Assembly: GCA_022571825.1 (NCBI GenBank)
Contig: JACZXC010000252.1
Span: forward strand, 1-5,070
Length of the DNA: 5,070 nt
Reading direction: 5' to 3'
Source: Myxococcales bacterium
GTDB lineage: Bacteria > Myxococcota_A > UBA9160 > SMWR01
A program made the translations under genes and the position numbers. The notes below the pieces were generated by a model. It ran no database searches and was not told the DNA's origin. It was given only the letters and a program-made list of their open reading frames with translations. Shown here piece after piece: positions 1 to 5,070 of the stretch; position 1 is the stretch's first letter; each line of letters begins with the position of its first letter.

Positions 1-240
1 CACCACCGGCGTCTCCGGGCGCATCCGCCTCAGGGCACCCACCATCTCGATCCCGCTCTTTCCCGGCATCCGGATGTCACTCAGGATCGCGTCGAAGTCG
101 AACTTCGCGGCCTCCTTGAGGGCCTCGTCCGCGGAAGCGGAATCCCGAACCTGGTATCCGTGTTCCCGAAACAGCGATGCGAGCATCTGCCGCATCGCGG
201 GGTCGTCATCGACCACCAATAGGGTGCGTGTTTCGGTCAT
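1..240 (-). CDS. Response regulator receiver domain (N-terminal part, cut by window edge)
   Basis: This is the first 80 residues of a response regulator; the rest lies outside the window. A partner histidine kinase would phosphorylate an aspartate in this cytoplasmic CheY-like domain and so switch an unseen output domain. Visible are the acidic metal-binding cluster D11-D13 after a hydrophobic strand (LLVVDDDP), and the phospho-acceptor D55 in SDIRMPGKSGIEM. This loop is common in NtrC-type and related regulators. The conserved Thr and Lys of the receiver fold fall beyond the edge. The ATG at 238-240 is chosen because AAGGAG lies a few bases upstream and the receiver fold begins within six residues of it. 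The broken PAS histidine kinase upstream on the same strand, 131 bases away, is the likely partner. Whether the output is a sigma-54 AAA+ domain, a DNA-binding domain or nothing cannot be told. Confidence 0.93.
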   Translation of the reverse strand, partial: MTETRTLLVVDDDPAMRQMLASLFREHGYQVRDSASADEALKEAAKFDFDAILSDIRMPGKSGIEMVGALRRMRPETPVV

Positions 241-256
241 GGTGCTCCTTCGCTAG

Positions 257-272
257 AGCATGCCTCGTGCCA
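257..272 (-). promoter_or_regulatory. Sigma-54-like -24/-12 element
   Basis: On the minus strand this reads TGGCACGAGGCATGCT. The sigma-54 consensus is TGGCACG, four free bases, then TTGC and A or T. Only one specified position differs (ATGC for TTGC), and the GG-to-GC spacing of ten bases is exact. A caveat is the distance. A transcript starting about 12 bases after the -12 GC would begin inside the Shine-Dalgarno of the response regulator and leave a leader of only about six bases. It may therefore be a chance match. Confidence 0.35.
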
Positions 273-329
273 ACCCTTAGGCTGCATGGGGCGAGTTCTG
301 ACGCGAATTAACCGCGGTCATCCGTCACG

Positions 330-350
330 ATGTGTAGCAAATTGCCACAT
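330..350. repeat. Imperfect 21-bp dyad upstream of the response regulator gene
   Basis: The outer arms ATGTG (330-334) and CACAT (346-350) and the inner arms GCAA (337-340) and TTGC (342-345) pair around a central A, with two unpaired bases on the left side only. The segment 334-348 also resembles 354-370 as a direct near-copy (both start GTAGC, share AAATT and end in AC). It lies in the 131-base gap between the kinase stop and the regulator start. It could be an operator for the regulator gene or a weak hairpin. No bound protein can be named. Confidence 0.3.
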
Positions 351-371
351 ACCGTAGCGAAATTCCCCACG

Positions 372-1550
372 TCAGAGCGTTGCGGCCGCGCCTCGGATCG
401 GTGGGAACGGGACCGTGACCGCCGTGCCCCGGCCGGGCTGGGTCTCGACGCGGATACCCCCGCGATGGCTGCGCACGATGCCGAGCACCGCCGCCATTCT
501 CATTCCACCGGTGACCTGGGTGCTAAAAAGGGCTCGAACCACCGCGCCCGGGAGCTCGCGTCCATGCCACAGCCTGAATCCCGAACTCGGACGTAGACGT
601 AGGCACCTTCCCTCAAGTCCGGATCCCCCCGGACGCCTTCGAGAAAGGCGTGAGTCGCCGTGAGGGTGCCTGTCTCGATGACGATCTCACCCCCCGGGTC
701 TCCGATCGCCTCGATCGCGTTCCGCACCAGGTTCCCGATCAGGACCTTCACCTGCTCCGGATCCGCCTCGATCGGGGGCAGATGCGGGCCCAGCAGGGTA
801 CGCAGGGCAATACCCCCGCCCACTCTGTTCGCCACCGACTCTTCGAACTTGGACACCACCGCGGAGAGCCGCACGGCGCGAACCCAGCGCCTTCCCCGGC
901 CTGAATACGCCTACGAGCTGCTGTGTGAGGTCGGTTGCCCGTCGCGCCGCCTTCTCGATGTTCGTGAGATGAGGCCGAATGGGCGAGGACTCGAGCAGAT
1001 CCTTCAATGCGTCGTTGGCATTCGAGAGGATCGCTGCCAGGAGGTGGTTGCATTCGTGGGCGATCCCGCCCGCGAGCTGGACGAGGCGCTCGAGGTGCCG
1101 GGCATGCTCCGCCCGCGCCTCGAGCTCCCGTCGCTTCCGCTCGAGCTCCTCGCGCCCGGACATGTCGCGAACCGCGGCGATGGTCATGACACCATTGGGT
1201 CCGCGACGGGGGCGCAGCTGCACGTCGGCGGGGAACTCGCTGCCGTCCTTGCGGAGAGCGCGGATGTCGATTCCCGAACCCATGGGGCGGTCGTGGGGCT
1301 TCTTCGCGTAGACCTCGCGCTCTCGCTCGTGGCCCGAGCGGAGTCGCTCGGGGATGAGCGCCTCGATCGGCAGGCCCACGAACTCTTCGCGCGTGTAGCC
1401 GAACACCTCGGTCATGCGCGAATTGGCGAGCTGGATCCGCCCGTCGGGACCGACGATCACGAGGGCGTCCGGTACCGACTCGACGAACCACTCCAGGGCC
1501 ACGTCCCCTGCGGTCAGATCGGGTCCTCGTTGGACGGGTTGCGGTGCCAT
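372..1550 (-). pseudogene. PAS-domain sensor histidine kinase, interrupted by two frameshifts
   Basis: The family autophosphorylates a histidine and passes the phosphate to a response regulator, here probably the one at 1-240. From the ATG at 1548-1550 there is a PAS domain (about residues 20-130, with NSRMTEVFGYTREEFVG), a charged coiled-coil linker (131-158) and an H-box LAGGIAHECNHLLAAIL with H165. Just after LTQQLV the frame breaks. Dropping one C of the pair at 910-911 gives LVAYSGRGRRWV and leads into the next frame, which carries the N-box NLVRNAIEA (about 273-281), the G1 box DSGCGM (about 324-329) and FEPF (about 338-341). It breaks again at the A-run 525-529. Adding one A there gives FEPFFSTQVTGG, then AAVLGIVRSHRGG and a natural stop at 372-374. 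The corrected length is about 392 residues. No transmembrane segment is seen, so it should be cytoplasmic. The ATP-lid region reads TGGMRMA where the family has TGRGLGMA, which suggests real decay. The alternative is sequencing error at short base runs. Confidence 0.82.
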
Positions 1551-1579
1551 CACTTCTCGCCCTTCCCGCCCCTCCCGTA

Positions 1580-1606
1580 TTCCCGGCCTTCCCGGCCTTC
1601 CCGGCC
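1580..1606. repeat. Three tandem copies of a 9-mer
   Basis: TTCCCGGCC is repeated three times without change at 1580-1588, 1589-1597 and 1598-1606. It lies in the 240-base divergent gap between the kinase and P450 genes. Read on the minus strand in the kinase frame it would encode a low-complexity Arg-Pro-Gly stretch. That is one reason to prefer the ATG at 1550 over an upstream start. I assign no function. Confidence 0.8.
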
Positions 1607-1774
1607 GATCTTGCAAGGATCGCGCCAGAGCCGCGCTTCACCGTCGACGGATGGGAGGGACCGGACGTCGGGATCGCTGTAGCAGAGGCGGCCACCCCTG
1701 GGGCGCATCTCCCCACGACCGCTGCCGAGGCCGGGCGACGGCGCAACGCGGCGGTATGCGAGTTGCAAGGAAGC

Positions 1775-1791
1775 CAGCAGGTTTCCTGCTG
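1775..1791 (+). promoter_or_regulatory. Hairpin touching the P450 start codon
   Basis: The arms CAGCAGG (1775-1781) and CCTGCTG (1785-1791) are perfectly complementary around a TTT loop. The last paired base is the G of the GTG start at 1791. No convincing Shine-Dalgarno lies at normal spacing; AAGGAAG at 1767-1773 is about 17 bases from the GTG. In mRNA this stem could limit ribosome access, or folding could bring the distant AAGGAAG nearer to the start. The complementarity is seen directly; any regulatory role is inferred. Confidence 0.4.
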
Positions 1792-2993
1792 TGGTGAGTC
1801 AGCTCACGAATCCCGAGATCCGACTTCTCGACGGGCGATTCTACGCGGACGACCCGTGGCCACACTTCCGCTGGCTCCGAGAGAAGGCACCGGTCTACTG
1901 GGATCCCACAGCTCGCCTCTGGTCGATCGCCCTTCACGAGGACATCATGGAGGTTTCCCGTCAGGCGGGCCTCTTCAAGGCAACCGCCCACGCCTCGGGC
2001 GCCTACGCGCCGGGCTTTCCCCCGATGATCACCCGGAGCCCCAGACGTCGCCGGACTCCTCGCCGCCTGATACGCGATCACCTCACGGCCCGCTGCCTCG
2101 AAGATCTGGAGCCCCGGGTGCGACAGCTGTGTGCAGGCCTGATCGAATCGCTCCTCCCCAGCGGCCAGTGCGACTTCGTCGAAGACCTCGCGGCTCTGGT
2201 CCCCGTCCTCGTGCTGGGCGAGTTGCTGGGCATCGAGCCCGCGGACCGCATCAGGCTGGGGCGCTGGTGCGACGACCTGCTGGCGACATCCCACTTCCCG
2301 GCCAAGTGCGGTACGGCCGAGGCGGCCCTGCGGGCCGCCGCCGAGTTCGCCGTTTACCACCGGGCCATCGTGGCCGACCGACGAAAGCGGCCGGGGGGCA
2401 GAGATCTCCTGAGCGTGCTGATCCACGCGGAGACGGACGGGGAGCGGCCCGACGACGACGCGCTCCTGCACACGTTGCTGTCGCTGCTGACCGGAGGAAT
2501 CGGGACCATCCGCGATGCCATTTCCGGGGGGATGGAAATGCTTCTCCGAAATCCCGAGCAGCGCCGACGACTGGTGGACGACCCCTCGAAGATCGCGACG
2601 GCGGTGGAAGAGATGCTTCGATGGGTGAGCCCCGTCGCCCATGGCAGTCGCATGGCCACCGCCGACAACGAGTTCCGAGGGGAACGGATCCGTGCCGGCG
2701 ACCGGGTTCTCCTGCTCTACCCCTCCGGCAACCGCGACGAGCGGGTCTTTGCAGACCCGGAGACCTTCGACGTGGAACGCGACACCAATCCCCACATCGC
2801 TTTTGGGGCGCCCGGAGAGCATCTCTGCGTGGGCCGAAAACTCGCGAGACTCGAGCTCCGGGTGGTGTTCGAGGAAATCCTCGGGCGAGTTCCGAACCTC
2901 GAACTCGCGACTGAAGGGGCGCTCCCGCGGATCCCCTCCCACTTCGCTCCGGGCATCGCGAGCATGCCCGTGGTGTTCGGTCCGAGCGGGTGA
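1791..2993 (+). CDS. Cytochrome P450 (bacterial, soluble)
   Basis: This is a heme-thiolate monooxygenase of 400 residues, the normal length for a soluble bacterial P450 with separate electron-transfer partners. No ferredoxin or reductase gene is in the window. The K-helix ExxR is E274-R277 (EEMLRW), the meander reads GNRDERVFADPETFDV (313-328), and the heme-binding loop is FGAPGEHLCVG (338-348) with axial ligand C346. The NPH before that loop and its extra residue recall CYP125-like steroid or lipid hydroxylases, but this is only a hint. The I-helix reads LLTGGIGTIRDAISGGM. The conserved Thr is kept (T239) but the preceding acid of the usual GNETT is Gly238. The C-helix segment reads SPRRRRTPRR where relatives have roughly DPPxHxxxRR, so the usual heme-propionate His is missing. 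Both sites could alter oxygen activation, or the second could reflect small local frameshifts. The start is GTG 1791 or the next codon, GTG 1794. The substrate is unknown. Confidence 0.95.
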   Translation: MVSQLTNPEIRLLDGRFYADDPWPHFRWLREKAPVYWDPTARLWSIALHEDIMEVSRQAGLFKATAHASGAYAPGFPPMITRSPRRRRTPRRLIRDHLTARCLEDLEPRVRQLCAGLIESLLPSGQCDFVEDLAALVPVLVLGELLGIEPADRIRLGRWCDDLLATSHFPAKCGTAEAALRAAAEFAVYHRAIVADRRKRPGGRDLLSVLIHAETDGERPDDDALLHTLLSLLTGGIGTIRDAISGGMEMLLRNPEQRRRLVDDPSKIATAVEEMLRWVSPVAHGSRMATADNEFRGERIRAGDRVLLLYPSGNRDERVFADPETFDVERDTNPHIAFGAPGEHLCVGRKLARLELRVVFEEILGRVPNLELATEGALPRIPSHFAPGIASMPVVFGPSG

Positions 2994-3280
2994 TGAGGAG
3001 CCAAGCGACTCGGGGATCCGTCGCCGTACCCCCGACATCGGACTTCGAGCTCGAGCGGGCGCAGCTCTTTGGCGCTCTGGCGCCGGACCTGCTCCGCCGG
3101 GTGCGCCCACTCCTGCATGCGAGGCGCTTCCATCGCCAGCGAGCCCTGTTCTTCGAGGGCCAGCCCGCATCCTACCTGTGGCTCGTGCGCCGCGGGGAAG
3201 TTCGGATGTACAAGAGCTCATCCGATGGCAGGATCATGGTTGATGCGGGCCACTTGCGGAAGCGTTGGCAGACGGTCTGA
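2993..3280 (+). pseudogene. Truncated Crp/Fnr-type cyclic-nucleotide-binding domain
   Basis: The family senses a small molecule through a beta-roll and binds DNA through a C-terminal winged helix. Residues 24-80 match the first part of the beta-roll: LFGALAPDLLRRV, then RQRALFFEGQPASYLWLVRRGEVRMYKSSSDGR. The usual continuation (roughly a strand, then LGPGDLFGE, the long helix and the DNA-binding domain) is absent. After DGR80 (about base 3232) the frame goes through 15 unrelated residues to a stop at 3278-3280. The total is 95 residues against about 220-240 for a full regulator. I saw no continuation in the other plus frames. The ATG at 2993 shares its A with the P450 stop (TGATG), so translation is probably coupled; a GTG at 2990 is an alternative. 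It is most likely a gene cut by a rearrangement. A short free-standing partner of the P450 is less likely. Confidence 0.7.
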
Positions 3281-3295
3281 CGGGCCCGTGACCCC
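3279..3295 (+). repeat. Near-direct repeat, left copy
   Basis: GACGGGCCCGTGACCCC here and GACGGGGCCCTGACCCC at 5052-5068 agree at 15 of 17 positions in the same orientation. The left copy starts inside the stop codon of the truncated Crp-like frame. The pair brackets the VOC-LLM block. Confidence 0.45.
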
Positions 3296-3306
3296 ACCGG
3301 GTGGGG
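3292..3306. terminator. GC-rich hairpin between convergent genes
   Basis: CCCCAC (3292-3297) pairs with GTGGGG (3301-3306) over a CGG loop. It lies between the end of the Crp-like frame (plus) and the end of the LLM gene (minus), where a bidirectional terminator is expected. No T-run follows on either strand, so as an intrinsic terminator it is weak. Confidence 0.3.
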
Positions 3307-3317
3307 CAATCTGGAGC

Positions 3318-4184
3318 TCAGGCAATCAAGTCCGCCAGTCGCGTGAGCTGATCCTCCTCCGACAGCGTCGGGACGAAGATCACCTCGTCCGTCCCGATCC
3401 CCTCGACCGCCTTGAGGAACCCCTTGATCGCCTCCGGCTGAGTCATGATCGAGCCCGCGACGGCGTTCTGCATCTCTGGGCCACCGGGCTTGTAGTAGTC
3501 GCGGACGTAAGCGGCGGCGCGATCGCCGACGCCAGGTCCGAGGGCAAAGTACACAAGGTTGGCGAAGCGCGGCTTACCGGACTTGCCCGCCGCCTTCCAG
3601 GCGTCTTCGACGGCCTCGAACTGCTGCCGCATCGCGTCTAGCGTGTCAGGGACCGCGATGAAGCCATCTCCAAGACGGCCGGCGCGCTGCAGCGCCGCCG
3701 GGGTCGCACCGCCGATCAGGATCTCCGGGCCACCCGGTCGGTGGGGCTTCGGACCGATCGCACCGATGCCGTCGCCGAGTTCCTTTCCGGACCAGACGCG
3801 TTTCATCGTCGCGATCTGCGCTTCAAACCGCTTGCCTCGGTCGCTGAACGACGTGCCTGTAGCGTGGTAGTCGTCCGGTCTCCAGCCGACGCCCATGCCC
3901 AGCGTGAGCCGCCCGCCGGAGAGCGCATCGATCGTGGCCGCTTCCTTGGCGAGCTGCACCGGGTGATAGGCCGGTGCGATCAACACCGCCGTGATAAGCC
4001 GCACTCGACGAGTCGCACCGGCGACCACCGCGAGCGTGGTCAGAGTCTCGTAGTTGTCGTAGACGTGCCGGCCGATGGTGCTGACGCTCGAGAACGGCCC
4101 CGCCTCCGCCTTCGCTGCCCATGCCATGACCTGCTCGGGCACTGCACCCGGAATCGTGGACGGCAAGCCGATTCCGATCCTCAT
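3318..4184 (-). CDS. LLM-class (luciferase-like) F420- or flavin-dependent oxidoreductase
   Basis: This is a complete 288-residue TIM-barrel protein of the luciferase-like monooxygenase superfamily. Members use reduced FMN or coenzyme F420 to oxidise or reduce small organic substrates in the cytoplasm. The N-terminal strand MRIGIGLPST is followed by YETLTTLAVVAGATRRVRL (45-63), a HPVQLAKEAATIDALSGGR segment (74-92) and LTLGMGVGWRPDDY (93-106). These are hallmarks of the F420-type branch. A later EILIGGATPAAL (154-165) and LGDGFIAV (171-178) complete the barrel signature. AGGAGG lies five bases before the ATG at 4182-4184, which settles the start. It follows the VOC gene by 104 bases on the same strand, so the two are probably co-transcribed. 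Cofactor choice cannot be decided from sequence alone; the GWRPDDY pattern favours F420. The substrate is unknown. Confidence 0.95.
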   Translation of the reverse strand: MRIGIGLPSTIPGAVPEQVMAWAAKAEAGPFSSVSTIGRHVYDNYETLTTLAVVAGATRRVRLITAVLIAPAYHPVQLAKEAATIDALSGGRLTLGMGVGWRPDDYHATGTSFSDRGKRFEAQIATMKRVWSGKELGDGIGAIGPKPHRPGGPEILIGGATPAALQRAGRLGDGFIAVPDTLDAMRQQFEAVEDAWKAAGKSGKPRFANLVYFALGPGVGDRAAAYVRDYYKPGGPEMQNAVAGSIMTQPEAIKGFLKAVEGIGTDEVIFVPTLSEEDQLTRLADLIA

Positions 4185-4206
4185 AGGCTCCTCCTTCTGG
4201 TAATCG

Positions 4207-4226
4207 CGCTGACTCCCAGGTCAGCG
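4207..4226. promoter_or_regulatory. Perfect 7-bp dyad upstream of the LLM gene
   Basis: CGCTGAC (4207-4213) and GTCAGCG (4220-4226) are inverted copies separated by six bases. The dyad lies in the gap between the VOC stop and the LLM ribosome binding site, ending roughly ten bases before that site on the minus strand. It could be an mRNA hairpin that adjusts LLM expression relative to VOC, or a TGAC-N6-GTCA operator. I cannot choose between these. Confidence 0.4.
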
Positions 4227-4288
4227 GCTCGCCCGGCTTCCACTACGAAGCAAGCCCTGCGCCGCGTCGCAACACAGCCGGCCGGCGC

Positions 4289-4711
4289 TCATGCAGCGGG
4301 CGCGATGAACTCGGTCCGGATCCCACCGGGGATGGAACACATCATGTGTTGAGTTGGGCCGTCACCGAGGGGCTCCGGAGCGAACTCGATTGCAACGCCG
4401 TCTACCCGGGCGAGCCGCTGATGAAGTTCCTTGAGCGCCACCTCATCCCGAACCGTCAGTGCGAGATGGTGCAGCCCGATGACATTCGTGCGGTCGAAGG
4501 GCGTTGCCTGTTCCGGATTCGTCGCCTGCCAGAGCGTGATCATGACCTGATTGTCTGAAAGGAAGACCGCGGGATAATCGGGAACCTCGCCGATCTGCTT
4601 GTAGCCAAGCACATCAACGAAGAAGCTCGTGGTCTCTTGCAATTCGGGAACGGTGAGTCCGACGTGGTGCACACCCTGGGTGACGGGGGTTGCTTGGGTC
4701 TCGTGGGTCAT
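4289..4711 (-). CDS. VOC superfamily protein (glyoxalase / bleomycin-resistance / extradiol dioxygenase fold)
   Basis: This complete 140-residue protein has the two beta-alpha-beta-beta-beta modules of the vicinal oxygen chelate fold. The family uses a divalent metal for isomerase, dioxygenase, epimerase or drug-binding roles. Module one begins with VHHVGLTVPEL and FFVDVLGYK (residues 14-38). Module two begins with GLHHLALTV (79-87) and ends with the strand IRTEFIAP (131-138). H16, H82 and E134 sit where metal ligands are usually found. The usual acidic or Gln ligand near the end of module one is not obvious (MITLWQA, 57-63, offers only Q62). AAGGAG lies eight bases before the ATG at 4709-4711. 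The gene precedes the LLM oxidoreductase on the same strand, which suggests a shared small-molecule pathway. The exact reaction cannot be assigned. Confidence 0.93.
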   Translation of the reverse strand: MTHETQATPVTQGVHHVGLTVPELQETTSFFVDVLGYKQIGEVPDYPAVFLSDNQVMITLWQATNPEQATPFDRTNVIGLHHLALTVRDEVALKELHQRLARVDGVAIEFAPEPLGDGPTQHMMCSIPGGIRTEFIAPAA

Positions 4712-4723
4712 TCTTTAGTCTCC

Positions 4724-4744
4724 TTCCCGCCAATGAGGCGGGAA
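4724..4744 (-). promoter_or_regulatory. Perfect 8-bp hairpin abutting the VOC ribosome binding site
   Basis: TTCCCGCC (4724-4731) and GGCGGGAA (4737-4744) are perfect inverted copies around a five-base loop. On the minus strand the 3' arm ends GGCGGGAA and runs directly into GGAG, so the AA of the arm is part of the AAGGAG Shine-Dalgarno. In mRNA the stem would partly cover or flank the ribosome site. On DNA it could be an operator. It is the strongest hairpin seen in the window. Confidence 0.5.
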
Positions 4745-4781
4745 TCGGTCTGGATGCGATTCAGAAACGGCCGATGGAGCA

Positions 4782-5012
4782 TCAACTCGCGTTAGCGATG
4801 GCCTTTACAACTTCCTCCGTGTTCCGAACGGCGTTCGCCAGGAAGCGGAAGCTCACCAACGCACTTAGGTAGCCCTACCATGGGAAGCTTCCTTCTTCGA
4901 GTAGTCGGGCTGTGAGCTGCGAAATGCGCCGGCTCTGGCCAGTGAGTGACTCACGGTGAGCGTTGACAGCGCGCGGGGAGAGAGAAGCGAAGCCTCGGCG
5001 AGCGCACTCACC
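4782..5012 (-). pseudogene. Possible decayed C-terminal coding remnant with an internal TAG
   Basis: Between TAA at 5013-5015 and TGA at 4782-4784 one minus-strand frame is open except for a single TAG at 4875-4877. The product looks protein-like on both sides of that TAG: SRRISQLTARLLEEG with an amphipathic, charged helix pattern before it, then SALVSFRFLANAV and RNTEEVVKAIANAS after it. No start codon precedes the first part. I do not recognise the family. It may be the tail of a lost gene, or chance in GC-rich DNA. Confidence 0.25.
4942..4954. repeat. 13-bp perfect palindrome
   Basis: GTGAGT (4942-4947) and ACTCAC (4949-4954) are perfect inverted arms around a central G. Related GTGAG and CTCAC motifs recur nearby (4956-4960 and 5007-5011). 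It could be a binding site for a dimeric regulator upstream of the VOC gene; none can be named. Confidence 0.35.
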
Positions 5013-5051
5013 TTATACTCCGCTCGGACGCCGGGACGCAACCTCAATGAC

Positions 5052-5068
5052 GACGGGGCCCTGACCCC
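5052..5068 (+). repeat. Near-direct repeat, right copy
   Basis: GACGGGGCCCTGACCCC matches the copy at 3279-3295 at 15 of 17 positions, in the same orientation. It sits at the window edge, so what follows it is unknown. Confidence 0.45.
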
Positions 5069-5070
5069 GA

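Larger units (their letters stand above)
4712..5070. other. Stretch of about 360 bases without an intact gene
   Basis: This region upstream of the VOC gene holds no intact gene that I recognise. Its short open frames of about 60 codons lack a convincing start or any family resemblance. It contains the hairpin at 4724-4744, a possible decayed coding frame (4782-5012), palindromes at 4883-4892 (GGAAGCTTCC) and 4942-4954, and the right copy of the 17-base repeat at 5052-5068. No strong promoter for the VOC gene was found. A weak minus-strand candidate is TATAAG near 5013-5018 with TTGCGT about 18 bases upstream. Confidence 0.5.

Noticed and set aside
660..1682. Long plus-strand open frame of 340 codons
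   Set aside because: It lies antisense to the kinase, whose PAS, H-box and ATPase motifs are clear; its product has no family-like motifs and is a GC-rich shadow.
748..1746. Minus-strand open frame of 332 codons
   Set aside because: It overlaps the kinase in a different frame and encodes Arg/Ala/Pro-rich low-complexity sequence.
1611..1771. TTGCAAGGA occurring twice in the divergent intergenic region (1611-1619 and 1763-1771)
   Set aside because: A nine-base repeat separated by about 150 bases is plausibly chance, and the second copy is part of the AG-rich leader of the P450 gene.
1551..1790. Divergent promoters for the kinase and P450 genes
   Set aside because: Promoters must exist in or near this gap, but I found no -35/-10 pair good enough to place one.
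1544..2914. Plus-strand open frame of 456 codons
   Set aside because: It runs in another frame through the P450 gene and gives a low-complexity Arg/Pro/Gly-rich product without motifs.
1638..3221. Minus-strand open frame of 527 codons
   Set aside because: It is antisense to the whole P450 gene, which has unmistakable ExxR and heme-binding motifs; high third-position GC creates the shadow.
4963..4968. TTGACA resembling a -35 box on the plus strand
   Set aside because: No -10-like sequence follows at 16-19 bases, and no plus-strand gene starts before the window ends.

Overview
The window is G+C-rich with strong third-position G/C bias. It looks like chromosomal DNA from a high-GC bacterium. 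The mix of a PAS sensor kinase with a response regulator, a class I-type bacterial P450, an F420/flavin luciferase-like oxidoreductase and a VOC protein would fit an environmental deltaproteobacterium-like lineage (Myxococcota, Binatota) or an actinobacterium. No gene here fixes the taxonomy, so this placement is weak. No rRNA, tRNA, CRISPR array or transposase gene was found.

Left part (1-1550, minus strand): a two-component pair read right to left. A PAS-domain histidine kinase (372-1550) is followed 131 bases later by the N-terminal receiver domain of a response regulator (1-240) that runs off the window edge. The kinase cannot be read in one frame. It carries one apparent extra base near 910-911 and one missing base in an A-run at 525-529. 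The two cancel, so all kinase motifs and the natural stop can be recovered by joining three frames. The gap before the regulator gene holds a near-consensus sigma-54-like element and a dyad.

Middle (1791-3280, plus strand): a complete cytochrome P450 of 400 residues, divergent from the kinase, with a start codon that touches a perfect hairpin. Its stop codon overlaps the start of a Crp/Fnr-type cyclic-nucleotide-binding domain. That reading frame loses family resemblance after about residue 80 and has no DNA-binding domain, so it looks truncated.

Right part (3281-5070, minus strand): a VOC (glyoxalase/dioxygenase-fold) protein followed by an LLM-class oxidoreductase, probably one transcription unit convergent with the P450 gene. 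Each of the two genes has a perfect hairpin next to its ribosome binding site. Upstream of the VOC gene is about 360 bases without an intact gene. It contains what may be a decayed C-terminal coding remnant and several palindromes. A 15/17 near-direct repeat flanks the VOC-LLM block, and one copy lies just after the point where the Crp-like gene stops looking like its family. The block may therefore have been inserted there, but this is inference.

Taken together this is an oxidative-metabolism neighbourhood (P450, LLM oxidoreductase, VOC) with signs of decay or sequencing error (broken kinase, truncated Crp-like gene, possible remnant). I see no clear new biological system. The most useful leads are the paired frameshifts, the truncated sensor domain coupled to the P450, and the repeat-flanked cassette.
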